From positions 164,064-228,063 of the forward strand of contig CAWGBJ010000006.1 in NCBI GenBank assembly GCA_963820795.1: a stretch of 64,000 nucleotides of DNA, written 5' to 3'. The translations under genes were made by a program, and so were the position numbers. Below the pieces are notes generated by a model. That model did not search any database, was not told where the DNA came from, and saw only the letters and a list, made by a program, of their open reading frames with translations. Origin of the DNA: Roseiarcus sp963820795 (GTDB taxonomy: Bacteria; Pseudomonadota; Alphaproteobacteria; Rhizobiales; Beijerinckiaceae). Shown piece by piece: positions 50,876 to 59,074 of this stretch. Within the stretch, counting starts at the first letter, position 1. Each line of letters starts with the position of its first letter.

Positions 50876-51600
50876 GGCAGCCCGCCCCGTCCTGGCACCA
50901 GGATCAGGGAAAAGTATGGCGCCGGACCATTCTCCTTTTGCAGGAGTGGCATCACCGCTTCGCCCGCCATTGTCGCCCGCTCGACATAGATTGCCCGCTC
51001 GACCATGCCGGCCTGGGCCAACGCCTGCCGGGCGCGGGAAAAGTTGCGGCCGATCTTGATGATGACGGCGGCGTCCGCCAGAGCAAGTCGACGGGTCAGT
51101 TCGTCAAGCGGCAGCGTCGCCGGCAGAACGACGAGCGAATCGTTGCCCCAGGTCATCGGCGTCTCAGCCGCGCCCCAGGCGCCGCATAGGCTTGAGACGC
51201 CCGGAACGATGGTGACGGCGAAACGCTCGCGCAGGCGGACGAAGAGATGCATGAACGAGCCGTAGAAGAGCGGATCACCCTCGGCGAGCAGCGCGACATC
51301 CCGCCCCGCCTCGAGATGCCAGGCGATCGCGCCGGCGCTCTTTTTGTAGAAATCCTTGAGCGCCTCGCGATAGGGCGAGTCACCGAAATGCGATTCGGTC
51401 GTCATCGGGTAGCAGAGCGGCAGTTCGACATGCGACGGCGTCAGCCACGGGTCGACGATGCCGCGGGCGTTGCCGCGTCGGCCGGCCTTGGCGAAAAAGG
51501 CGACAACCGGGGCTGCGGCGATAACCCGTGTCGCCTTGACGGTCAGGAGTTCAGGGTCGCCGGGGCCGATCCCGACGCCATAGAGCCGGCCCTCGCTCAT
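50872..51600 (-). CDS. cobI: Precorrin-2 C(20)-methyltransferase
   Basis: 242 aa. RLYGVGIGPGDPELLTVKAT, VALLAEGDPLFYGSFMHLFV and VTIVPGVSSLCGAWGAAETP are the methylase motifs; VIIKIGRNFSRARQALAQAG is near the C-terminus. Start ATG 51600 overlaps the cobH stop (ATGA); a longer frame is a shadow over cobH. Confidence 0.95.
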   Translation of the reverse strand: MSEGRLYGVGIGPGDPELLTVKATRVIAAAPVVAFFAKAGRRGNARGIVDPWLTPSHVELPLCYPMTTESHFGDSPYREALKDFYKKSAGAIAWHLEAGRDVALLAEGDPLFYGSFMHLFVRLRERFAVTIVPGVSSLCGAWGAAETPMTWGNDSLVVLPATLPLDELTRRLALADAAVIIKIGRNFSRARQALAQAGMVERAIYVERATMAGEAVMPLLQKENGPAPYFSLILVPGRGGLP

Positions 51601-52226
51601 TCGGCGTCGCTCGCCAGGGCGTTGACGGCCGCCGCCGCCATGGCGCTGCCGCCCTTGCGGCCACGCATAACAACGCCCATGAGACCGCTCTCGATCAGGG
51701 CTTCCTTCGACTCCGCCGCGCCGACGAAGCCGACCGGCATGCCGATGACCGCGGCTGGAGCCGGCGCGCCTGCGGCGATGAGTTCGAGCAGGCGAAAGAG
51801 GGCGGTCGGCGCGTTGCCGATCGCGACGAGGGCGCCTGCCAATCGCGGCAGCCAGAGGTCGATCGCCGCGGCGGTGCGGGTCGTGCCGAACCTTTCCGCC
51901 AGCGCCGGCGTCGAAGGATCGGCAAGCGTGCAGATCACGTCGTTCCCCGCCGGCAGACGGGCACGGGTTACGCCCTCCGCGACCATGCGCGAATCGCAGA
52001 AGATCGGCGCGCCCCCTTTCAGCGCGCTCTGGGCCGCCTCGGCCGCGCCGGCGGTGAAGACGAAATCGCGCGCCGCCTCGACGAGGCCTGACGCGTGGAT
52101 AACCCGGACCGCGACCTTCTCCTCGAGCGGCGAGAAGCGGCTGAGGTCCGCCTCCCGCCGGATGATGGCGAAGGACCGGGCGTAGATCGTCGCGCCATCC
52201 CTCTCGTAATCGTAGCGCGCCTTCAC
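51597..52226 (-). CDS. cobH: Precorrin-8X methylmutase
   Basis: 209 aa. Moves the C11 methyl to C12 to form hydrogenobyrinate. YERDGATIYARSFAIIRREA, RVIHASGLVEAARDFVF (with the catalytic His), AAQSALKGGAPIFCDSRMVA and GMPVGFVGAAESKEALIESG are all intact. It overlaps cobG and cobI by 4 bp each. Confidence 0.96.
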   Translation of the reverse strand: MKARYDYERDGATIYARSFAIIRREADLSRFSPLEEKVAVRVIHASGLVEAARDFVFTAGAAEAAQSALKGGAPIFCDSRMVAEGVTRARLPAGNDVICTLADPSTPALAERFGTTRTAAAIDLWLPRLAGALVAIGNAPTALFRLLELIAAGAPAPAAVIGMPVGFVGAAESKEALIESGLMGVVMRGRKGGSAMAAAAVNALASDAE

Positions 52227-53527
52227 GCCGTTGGCCCCTCCGCCACGAACGGATCGACGCCTTTCCCGGCGATGAGGGCGCCGACCGCCTCTGTCGATAG
52301 ACCGGTCCGGACGGGCTTGTCGCCTGCCTTTCCCGCCAGGATTTGGTCATAGCCGCTTTCTGTCGCGGTAAATGTCAGAGCGGTCGCAGCCTGACGAGCG
52401 CAGCCCTTGGCGCAACCGCTGACATGCAGGACGACCCCGTCGCTCTTGGGCAGGAGCGGAGCCCAGCGCATCGCATCGTCGCGCACCGGCCGCCAGCCGT
52501 GCAGGCACATGGGGGCGCCGGGGCAGGCGGCGATGCGCAAGCGCGGCTCGTCGGCCTTCACGACAAAGCCCAGCTCCGCTGCCGCTGCTGCAATCGTCGC
52601 CGCGCAGCGGGCCTTTAGCCCGACGATCAGGAAGACGCGCCAGGGTGTGAGGCTCAGGCCGCAGGCGCCCTCTGCCCGCGCGCGTTCGATCAACGTTGAA
52701 AAACGGCCCGCGTCGATCTCGCCAAACGGCGCCGCCCCGCCGACGACAAAGATCGGGCCGAAGGCATGCCCGCCGAGAACCTGGCGCAACGATGCGCGGC
52801 GGTGCGAGCGAAGGCGAGATCCCGCCTCGAGGCCCGCGGCGGCGAATACCGACGCCGCCCCGACGCGGGCGACAATCGCGTGCATCCGGCGCTCCGCCTG
52901 ACCGTGCGCGCGGTTGAGGGCAAGAAAAGCGCGCGCGAGCCGCGACGCGACGACGCCCGTTTCGGCCAACGCAGCGCGCGCGGCGAGGCCGTCTTCGCCG
53001 CCAAGAAAGACCGCGAACGATGGCTCGCCGCGGTCGGGCGCGGCCTCGAAGCGGACATCCGCGTCGACCTCGGCGACCGGCAGCCGGCCGAGCGCATCGA
53101 TGACGAAGCTGAACTTTCCCGGCAGGGAGCTGAGCGACGAATCCTCCGCAAGCTGCGCCTCGAGTGAAGCCACGGCCGGAGCGAGGTCGAAGGCGGCCTT
53201 GGGGTCGATGTCGCTCAAGGGGCTCGCGAGGATGTTGCGCAGGCGCTCGACTTCGGGGTCCGCATCGAGCAGGCCCACGGCGCTGAGACGCGCTTGCAGG
53301 TCCGGCAGAGTGCGTTCGCTGACACCGCGAACCTGGAGGTTGGCGCGCGCCGAGAGCCCGATGGAGCCGTTGCCACACGCGAGCCCGCTCTCCGCGATTG
53401 CCGCCGCCTGGTTGAGCGACAGGCATCGGCTGGACGTGCGTACACGTGCGAGCAGCCCGTCGCCGGTCTCCATCGGCCGCAGCGCGCCCGGGCACCAGCC
53501 CTCGCGGCGCGGAGGGGTTGCGTTCAT
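52223..53527 (-). CDS. cobG: Precorrin-3B synthase
   Basis: 434 aa, sulfite-reductase-like fold; the oxygen-dependent step that marks the aerobic pathway. WCPGALRPMETGDGLLARVR and GSIGLSARANLQVRGVSERT form the first half-domain, FVIDALGRLPVAEVDADVRF the middle. The Fe-S/siroheme-type ligands are in IAACPGAPMCLHGWRPVRDD and VSGCAKGCARQAATALT. It overlaps cobN by 4 bp. Confidence 0.93.
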   Translation of the reverse strand: MNATPPRREGWCPGALRPMETGDGLLARVRTSSRCLSLNQAAAIAESGLACGNGSIGLSARANLQVRGVSERTLPDLQARLSAVGLLDADPEVERLRNILASPLSDIDPKAAFDLAPAVASLEAQLAEDSSLSSLPGKFSFVIDALGRLPVAEVDADVRFEAAPDRGEPSFAVFLGGEDGLAARAALAETGVVASRLARAFLALNRAHGQAERRMHAIVARVGAASVFAAAGLEAGSRLRSHRRASLRQVLGGHAFGPIFVVGGAAPFGEIDAGRFSTLIERARAEGACGLSLTPWRVFLIVGLKARCAATIAAAAAELGFVVKADEPRLRIAACPGAPMCLHGWRPVRDDAMRWAPLLPKSDGVVLHVSGCAKGCARQAATALTFTATESGYDQILAGKAGDKPVRTGLSTEAVGALIAGKGVDPFVAEGPTA

Positions 53528-56500
53528 GCCGCCTCGCTTCGCAACGACACGAGCACGTTCGTCGACGAATTGCGCCGCGAACGCCAGAAGCCCCGGCGCA
53601 CCGCCGCCTCGAACACGCCCGCCATATGGCGCGCGGCGGCAGGATTGGCGTCGACCACAAACGCGCGTACCGCGTCGTCGCCGAGCGTTGCGTCGAACAT
53701 CAGATCGAACTGCTCGCTCACGACCGCATCGGTGAGCGCGGCGAAGGCGAAGAGATTGTCGAGCGACTGCGCGATCTCCGCCGCGCCTCGATGGCCATGG
53801 CGCATCTGGCCCGCAAGCCAGCGCGGATTGGTGGCACGGCCACGAAGCGCGCGCGCGATTTCCTGCGCCAGCGGGCGCACCCTCGACGCGCCGGAAAAGG
53901 TCGAGTCGAGATGGTAGAGCGCCGGCTTGGCTCCGACGCTTTCCGCCGCCGCGGCGAAGCCGCCCTCGTGCTCGGCGAAGGCGTCGGCGTCGAGCGCGTC
54001 CTGCCCGGGCAGGTCCTGTGTATGCACGAAGGCATCCGAGCCCGCGACGCAGGCGCGAAAGGCTGCCGCGGCCTCGCGTCCCTCGCCCTCGCCGTCATAG
54101 GCGTGGCTGGTCGCGGTGAAATAGGCCTCCGCTAGCTCAGCCCGGCCGCTCCAGCCGTCCCCGGCGATGCGGCGCCCGAGGCCGACGCCGTAGGCGCCGG
54201 GCGGCGCGCCGAAGACCCGGGCGGGCGCGGCGTCGCTCGAGCCGACAAGCGGATTGTCCTCCGGGCTCTCGTCGAGGCCAGCGACAGCCCGAACAGCCGC
54301 GGCGAAAAGCGCGATCTGGGTCGGAAAAACGTCGCGGAAGAGGCCCGAGATGCGCAAGGCAGCGTCGATCCGCGGCCGTCCCAGCATCGCCAGCGGCAGG
54401 ATCTCAAAGCCACTGACCCGGTTCGACGACATATCCCAGGTCGGCCGGCAGCCGAGCAGGGCGAAGGCCTGCGCAAGGTCGTCGCCACCGGTGCGCATCG
54501 TCGCTGAGCCCCAGAGGTCCAACACGATGCGCTGCGGCCACTGCCCATGATCTTGGGCGTAGCGCGCGACGACCGCGCCGGCAGCGCGGCGGCCGATCTC
54601 CCAGGCATTGCGGGTTGGAACCGAGCGGGGATCGACCGCGAACAGATTGCGACCGGTCGGCAGCACGTCGAGGCGACCGCGCGCCGGCGCGCCGGCGGGG
54701 CCCGGCGGCACGAACCGGCCGGCGAGCGCGCCAATAAGGCCGAGCAACTCGGCGGCCCCGCAGGCGGCGACGCGCGCGGCAAGCGTCTCGGTCGCTTCGG
54801 CGTCGAGCCCGAGCCCGGCGGCGAAGCCCTCCACGCTTTCGGGCGAGCGGCCGAACACATGCAGCCCGTCGCCGATCCGCATGTCCTTGAGGTCGCAGAG
54901 CCAGGCGTCGAGCGCGACGAGCGCCTGGTCCGGCGGTCTGCCCTCGGCGGCGCATTCCTTGAGGAGCCCCGTCGCCTGCCCCCGCTCGAGAATCAGTCCC
55001 GCGATGGCGCGCGCGCGCGCCGGATCGAGGGCCTGGGCCTCGGCGAATTCGTCAAACAGGCTTTCGAGCTCGAGCGTCGCCCCGTGCGAGCCGGCGGCGA
55101 TCAGCGGCGGCGTCAGATGGCCGATGGTCGTCGCAGCGACGCGGCGTTTGGCCTGCGCCGCTTCGCCAGGATTGTTGACGATGAACGGATAGATGACCGG
55201 CGTCGGCCCGAGCAGAACCTCGGGCGCGCAAGATTCTGACAACGCGACCGCCTTCCCCGGCAGCCATTCGAGCGTGCCGTGGGCGCCCAGCTGGATTAGC
55301 GCGTCGATGCGCTCCTTCCGGATCAGCCAGAAATGGAAGGCGGCATAGGCATGCCGCGGCGGCAGGGCGAGGTCGTGATAGTCGCCCTTGCGCCGCGCGG
55401 GATCGCCGCGGTCGGGCTGCACGGCGACGATGAGCCGGCCGAGCCGGACGAAGCGGAAGCGGAAGGCGCCGTCGATCGCGCTCGGATCGCTGCCGGGCTC
55501 GCCCCACGCGGCTTCGAGTGAGCGGCGGAAGCTTTCCGGCGCCGTGGCCAGTTCGGCCTTATATTCCGCCAGGCTCAGCGCCGGCTCGAGCGGCCCCTCC
55601 GAAAGCGCCGCGATCAGCGCAGGCGCGTCCTGAGCGGCGGTCACTCCGTAGCCCGCGGCGCTGAGCATGTCGGCGATGGCGATGGCGCTGGCGGGGGTGT
55701 CGAGACCGACCGCGTAGCCCGTCCGTCCGCCCCGCGCCGGATAATCGGGCAGGACGCAAGCGAGGCGTTTTTCCGCCGCCGGCTTCCGCCTCAGCCGCGC
55801 CCACGATGCAGCGAGATCGGCGACGAAGGCGACGCGATCGGCGAGGGGCTCGTGCACCGTCGCGCCGAACTCCGTCGCGAGTTGCCGTCGCGTGGCGGCC
55901 TTGAAGGAGACGGCGCGGCTGAGGATGCGTCCGTCGATCTCGGGCAAGGCGACGTGCATCGCGAGATCGGCGGGAGAGAGCCCGCGCAGCGACGCGCGCC
56001 ACGCCTCGATGCCGACGCCGGCGAGCACGACCTGAAGCACCGGCGCGTCGATCGAATCGAGAATGGTTCCCCCGCTCTCGTCGAGGCGCGCGGAAAACGC
56101 GGTCGCGTTGATGACGACGTCGAACGACCGGCGCGCAATCAAAGCGCGCAGCGGCGCAATCGCCGCCTCGTGCTTAAGGCTGGTCACATAGACGCTGGTG
56201 GTCGCAAAATCTCGCTCGTGCAACGCCGCAGCCAGCGCTTCGATCGGCGCGACATCGTTGGCAAGATAGACCGAACGATAGAAGACGATGAGCGCGTGCG
56301 GTGCCCGCGCGGAATCGAAGGACGCGCGCTCGAATTTGCCGAACGCCTCGACCGGGCGCGGCGGTGGAACGCGCCGGCCGAAGCCGACTTCAGCCGCGAC
56401 GAAGGCGAGGGCGCCCGCCATGTTGTCGGGGCCGCCGCCCTCGTCGAAGTAGCGCCAGATTTCCGCGGCCGACTCGGGCGGCAGGGTCGACGCCTCCGCG

Positions 56501-56871
56501 AGTCGCGCATCGGGACGACGGTCGCCCGGCAGAAGGGCGAGCTTGACCGCGCGCCGCCGCGCCAGCGCCGCTAGTTCGTCGACCCCGTAGCGCCAGTAGT
56601 CGGCGCCGCCGAGGATGCGGGCTACGATCAGTTTCGCTTTAGTGCACACCGTCTCCAGATAGAGATCGATCGCATAGGGATGGCGAAGCGCGGCGAGACT
56701 GGCGAGTCTCAGCGTCGGCTTCGGCTCAGGCTCGACCTCGTAGGCAGCAGCGAGTGCATTCAGGTCGCTGTCTGAGAACGAGAGAAACACCGCGTCCGCC
56801 GGCGTCTGACCGAGATCGACAGCCTCGGCCGTTTCGTCGAGCGAGCGGACCTCGATGCGGGGAACGTGCAT
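53524..56871 (-). CDS. cobN: Cobaltochelatase subunit CobN
   Basis: 1,115 aa from ATG 56871 (a TTG one codon earlier). Large subunit of the aerobic, ATP-dependent CobNST chelatase that inserts Co2+ into hydrogenobyrinate a,c-diamide. Typical segments: LHERDFATTSVYVTSLKHEA, CVLPDYPARGGRTGYAVGLD, ALIQLGAHGTLEWLPGKAVA and VLDLWGSATMRTGGDDLAQA, and near the end RHGHRGAAEIAQSLDNLFAF. Family length is about 1,100-1,280, so it is on the short side. cobS and cobT are not in the window. Confidence 0.95.
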   Translation of the reverse strand: MHVPRIEVRSLDETAEAVDLGQTPADAVFLSFSDSDLNALAAAYEVEPEPKPTLRLASLAALRHPYAIDLYLETVCTKAKLIVARILGGADYWRYGVDELAALARRRAVKLALLPGDRRPDARLAEASTLPPESAAEIWRYFDEGGGPDNMAGALAFVAAEVGFGRRVPPPRPVEAFGKFERASFDSARAPHALIVFYRSVYLANDVAPIEALAAALHERDFATTSVYVTSLKHEAAIAPLRALIARRSFDVVINATAFSARLDESGGTILDSIDAPVLQVVLAGVGIEAWRASLRGLSPADLAMHVALPEIDGRILSRAVSFKAATRRQLATEFGATVHEPLADRVAFVADLAASWARLRRKPAAEKRLACVLPDYPARGGRTGYAVGLDTPASAIAIADMLSAAGYGVTAAQDAPALIAALSEGPLEPALSLAEYKAELATAPESFRRSLEAAWGEPGSDPSAIDGAFRFRFVRLGRLIVAVQPDRGDPARRKGDYHDLALPPRHAYAAFHFWLIRKERIDALIQLGAHGTLEWLPGKAVALSESCAPEVLLGPTPVIYPFIVNNPGEAAQAKRRVAATTIGHLTPPLIAAGSHGATLELESLFDEFAEAQALDPARARAIAGLILERGQATGLLKECAAEGRPPDQALVALDAWLCDLKDMRIGDGLHVFGRSPESVEGFAAGLGLDAEATETLAARVAACGAAELLGLIGALAGRFVPPGPAGAPARGRLDVLPTGRNLFAVDPRSVPTRNAWEIGRRAAGAVVARYAQDHGQWPQRIVLDLWGSATMRTGGDDLAQAFALLGCRPTWDMSSNRVSGFEILPLAMLGRPRIDAALRISGLFRDVFPTQIALFAAAVRAVAGLDESPEDNPLVGSSDAAPARVFGAPPGAYGVGLGRRIAGDGWSGRAELAEAYFTATSHAYDGEGEGREAAAAFRACVAGSDAFVHTQDLPGQDALDADAFAEHEGGFAAAAESVGAKPALYHLDSTFSGASRVRPLAQEIARALRGRATNPRWLAGQMRHGHRGAAEIAQSLDNLFAFAALTDAVVSEQFDLMFDATLGDDAVRAFVVDANPAAARHMAGVFEAAVRRGFWRSRRNSSTNVLVSLRSEAA

Positions 56872-56877
56872 CAAGGA

Positions 56878-57906
56878 TCAGCCCGCGAGCGCCGCTGCCA
56901 CCGCCGCGCGGTCGACGCCCTTCTGGGCGATGACGACGAGACGGCTCGAGCGGGGTTCGTCCGCCCGCCAGGGTCGGTCGAAGTCGCGGCGGAAACGCCT
57001 ACCTACGCCCTGCACCAGCATGCGCATGGGCTTGCCTGCGACTTCGACAAAGCCCTTAATCCGCAGGATGTCGTGCGCTTCAGTCGCTTCGCTCAGGCGG
57101 CCGATCAGCGCTTCGGGGTCGCTGGCCGGCGGGACCGTCACGACGAAGCTGTCGAAATCGTCGTGGTCGTGCTCACCGTCCGCATCGTGATGCGAAGGTC
57201 GGTCGGCGAGATTGTCCTCCGCCGCGGCGTTGATGCCGAGCAAAACCACGGCGTCGATCGCCCCCTCGCGGGTCGCGGCGATCTTGACCGCTCGCGGCAG
57301 AGTCGCAGCGATCCCGGCGCGCAAGGCCTCCAGCGCCTGCGGCGCGACGAGATCGGCCTTGTTGAGCACGACGAGGTCGGCGCAGAGCAGCTGGTCCTCG
57401 TAGACTTCCTCAAGCGGATTGTCGTGATCGAGCGACGGGTCGGCGGCGCGCTGCGCTTCGACCCGCGCCGGATCGTCGGCGAAGCGGCCCTCGGAGACGG
57501 CGGCGGCGTCGACGACCGCAACCACCCCGTCGACCGTCAGTCTCGTCCGGAGCTCCGGCCAGTCGAAGGCCTTGACCAGTGGCTTTGGCAGCGCGAGTCC
57601 CGAGGTCTCGATAACGATGTGATCGGGCCTCGGTTCGTGCGCGAGCAGGGCCGTCACCGCCGGAGCGAAATCCTCGGCGACGGTGCAGCAGATGCAGCCG
57701 TTGGCGAGTTCAATGATCGCCTCGCGCGGGCAGACCGCATCGGCGCAGTTCTGCAGGAGTTCGCCGTCGACGCCGACGTCGCCGAACTCGTTTATGATGA
57801 GCGCGAGCCGCCGCCCGCCGGCATGGGCGAGTAGATGGCGGATCAACGTCGTCTTACCGGCGCCGAGAAAGCCAGTGACGATGGTGACAGGGGTCTTGGC
57901 GAGCAT
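56878..57906 (-). CDS. cobW: COG0523 GTPase, cobalamin biosynthesis protein CobW
   Basis: 342 aa. P-loop GTPase of the metallochaperone family: Walker A TGFLGAGKTTLIRHLL, metal-binding CxCC in ANGCICCTVAEDF, GTP-specificity LNKADLVAPQ, and an internal His/Asp run (PSHHDADGEHDHDDFDSF) before the C-terminal CobW_C domain. It is thought to deliver or stabilise cobalt for the chelatase. It sits between cobN (6 bp) and the DUF1636 gene (12 bp). Confidence 0.94.
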   Translation of the reverse strand: MLAKTPVTIVTGFLGAGKTTLIRHLLAHAGGRRLALIINEFGDVGVDGELLQNCADAVCPREAIIELANGCICCTVAEDFAPAVTALLAHEPRPDHIVIETSGLALPKPLVKAFDWPELRTRLTVDGVVAVVDAAAVSEGRFADDPARVEAQRAADPSLDHDNPLEEVYEDQLLCADLVVLNKADLVAPQALEALRAGIAATLPRAVKIAATREGAIDAVVLLGINAAAEDNLADRPSHHDADGEHDHDDFDSFVVTVPPASDPEALIGRLSEATEAHDILRIKGFVEVAGKPMRMLVQGVGRRFRRDFDRPWRADEPRSSRLVVIAQKGVDRAAVAAALAG

Positions 57907-57918
57907 TGGCTATCTATC

Positions 57919-58293
57919 TCAAGAAAGGGCGGGGACGAGCGGCGGGGTGCGGGAGATGACCCCCTTGCGGAAGGAGAGCGGCCGCTCGCGCCATGGAACA
58001 AGGCCCTCCGGCGCGGCCGCGTAGCGGCGCGCCGCGGTCACAATATCCTCGAGATGCGCGTCAGGGCCGAGGTCGCCGACGACGTAGGTCCATTTTCCCG
58101 GCGCGGCGAGCGCGACCGTGCACGGCCGCTTGCACACGGAAAGGCAGGCGACGGCGCGGAGTTCGACCTCCTCCCCGGCGAGACGGGGACCGAGCGACTC
58201 GTAGAGCGCCGCGCCGACCTCGCCCACCTCGGACTTGCAGGTCACGCAGACGAGGAGTGTCGCGGCGGAGGGAGGCGCGCTCTCAGCGGCCAT
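57919..58293 (-). CDS. DUF1636 family metal-binding (2Fe-2S ferredoxin-like) protein
   Basis: 124 aa. Cysteines in LLVCVTCKSE and AVACLSVCKRPCTVALAAPG give a thioredoxin-like 2Fe-2S pattern (C-x2-C ... C-x3-C-x3-C). The rest (KWTYVVGDLGPDAHLEDIVT) matches DUF1636, a family usually found in cobalamin operons of alphaproteobacteria. Its role is unknown; electron transfer to a Cob enzyme or cobalt handling are possibilities. First conventional gene downstream of the riboswitch. Confidence 0.87.
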   Translation of the reverse strand: MAAESAPPSAATLLVCVTCKSEVGEVGAALYESLGPRLAGEEVELRAVACLSVCKRPCTVALAAPGKWTYVVGDLGPDAHLEDIVTAARRYAAAPEGLVPWRERPLSFRKGVISRTPPLVPALS

Positions 58294-58305
58294 AGGCCGC
58301 GCCCT

Positions 58306-58389
58306 TCAGGCGCGGCGCCGGCGAAATTGAGTCATGTCGCGCGAAATCAACAGCCTGAGCGCCAAAAAGCGACACATGGAATGGATCAT
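58306..58389 (-). CDS. Possible 27-aa ORF between riboswitch and DUF1636
   Basis: ATG 58389 has AAGGAG 5 nt upstream, the best ribosome-binding site in this cluster, and the frame runs 27 codons (MIHSMCRFLALRLLISRDMT ..., ending QFRRRRA) to TGA at 58306, 12 nt before the DUF1636 start. It could be a leader peptide or a translational coupler. No family is recognised and it may not be a real product. Confidence 0.35.
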   Translation of the reverse strand: MIHSMCRFLALRLLISRDMTQFRRRRA

Positions 58390-58400
58390 TATGGCTCCTT

Positions 58401-58419
58401 GACCGCCCCTCCGGCGGTC
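58401..58419 (-). promoter_or_regulatory. Hairpin between riboswitch and operon, possible expression platform
   Basis: GACCGCC-5 nt-GGCGGTC forms a perfect 7-bp stem directly upstream of the AAGGAG of the small ORF. There is no U-tract, so it is not a classical terminator; it may be part of a translation-level switch. Confidence 0.4.
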
Positions 58420-58438
58420 TTGCGGCATCATCGGCGCA

Positions 58439-58605
58439 CGGCAGGTCTCCTGGCTCGCGGCGTATCGCCGACGCCGCCTTCCCGGGCTCCCTAAAGCCCA
58501 GTGGCGAGCAAAGCGTCGGCACGCCGCTCACAGTCGCGGGGGCGGCCGCGGATCGGCTAAGGCCTACCGCGTTCCCTTTTCACCCTCAGAGGAAGCGAGG
58601 GACCG
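58439..58605 (-). ncRNA. Cobalamin (AdoCbl) riboswitch
   Basis: Read on the minus strand: GGTCCCTCGC near the 5' end, GGGTGAAAAGGGAACGCGGT, then CCCCCGCGACTGTGA, the B12 box GCCACTGG (58505-58498), GGGAAGGC and the closing GAGCCAGGAGACCTGCCG. These blocks in this order define the cobalamin riboswitch. It precedes the DUF1636-cobW-cobN-cobG-cobH-cobI-cobJ operon, which it should repress when adenosylcobalamin is abundant. Confidence 0.93.
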
Positions 58606-58612
58606 TGCGCAG

Positions 58613-59074
58613 TTTTTCTCTCAGCTTCGCTGGGGGTTGTCAAATGAGCGAGAGCCCGGCCCGCGCCAGGAACGGGAGTCAGATCGCGAACTGGTTGGAG
58701 ATCATGAAACGGCAACTGCTATTTACGCGATTGTGAGCGTCGCAATCGGCAGGATGCTCGATCACTGAAGAAGGACGGCGCCCTTCAGGGCAAGGACATG
58801 TGCAGCCTGGGTTGAGTGCACCGCCCCGGCCTCGCGTGGCGACGTCCTTGCCAAGCCAATGCTGGATGCCGAGCGCATCGTTTCCTCTTCGCCGCCTCAA
58901 CGTCTAGCGCGAACCAGCGACTTTCGACATTCAGCCGCCTTGAGTTCAAAGCCCCGCGCGTTATGGCGAGCCATTGCGCTCGACCGCAAAAAGAGCTTCG
59001 ATGGATCGTGAGAATTGTCCCGCGACGCACGACGGCTCAGCGCCGCGGACCCGGTCGCCGACAGGAGGAGACAC
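58613..59074. other. Gene-free region between cob riboswitch and peptide transporter
   Basis: 462 bp. It must hold the promoter of the cob operon (minus strand) and that of the transporter (plus strand). No gene, RNA or convincing promoter could be supported. Confidence 0.5.

Noticed and set aside
58679..58900. 73-codon minus-strand frame between the riboswitch and the transporter.
   Set aside because: No recognisable domain, poor start context, and cysteine/arginine-rich composition typical of chance frames.
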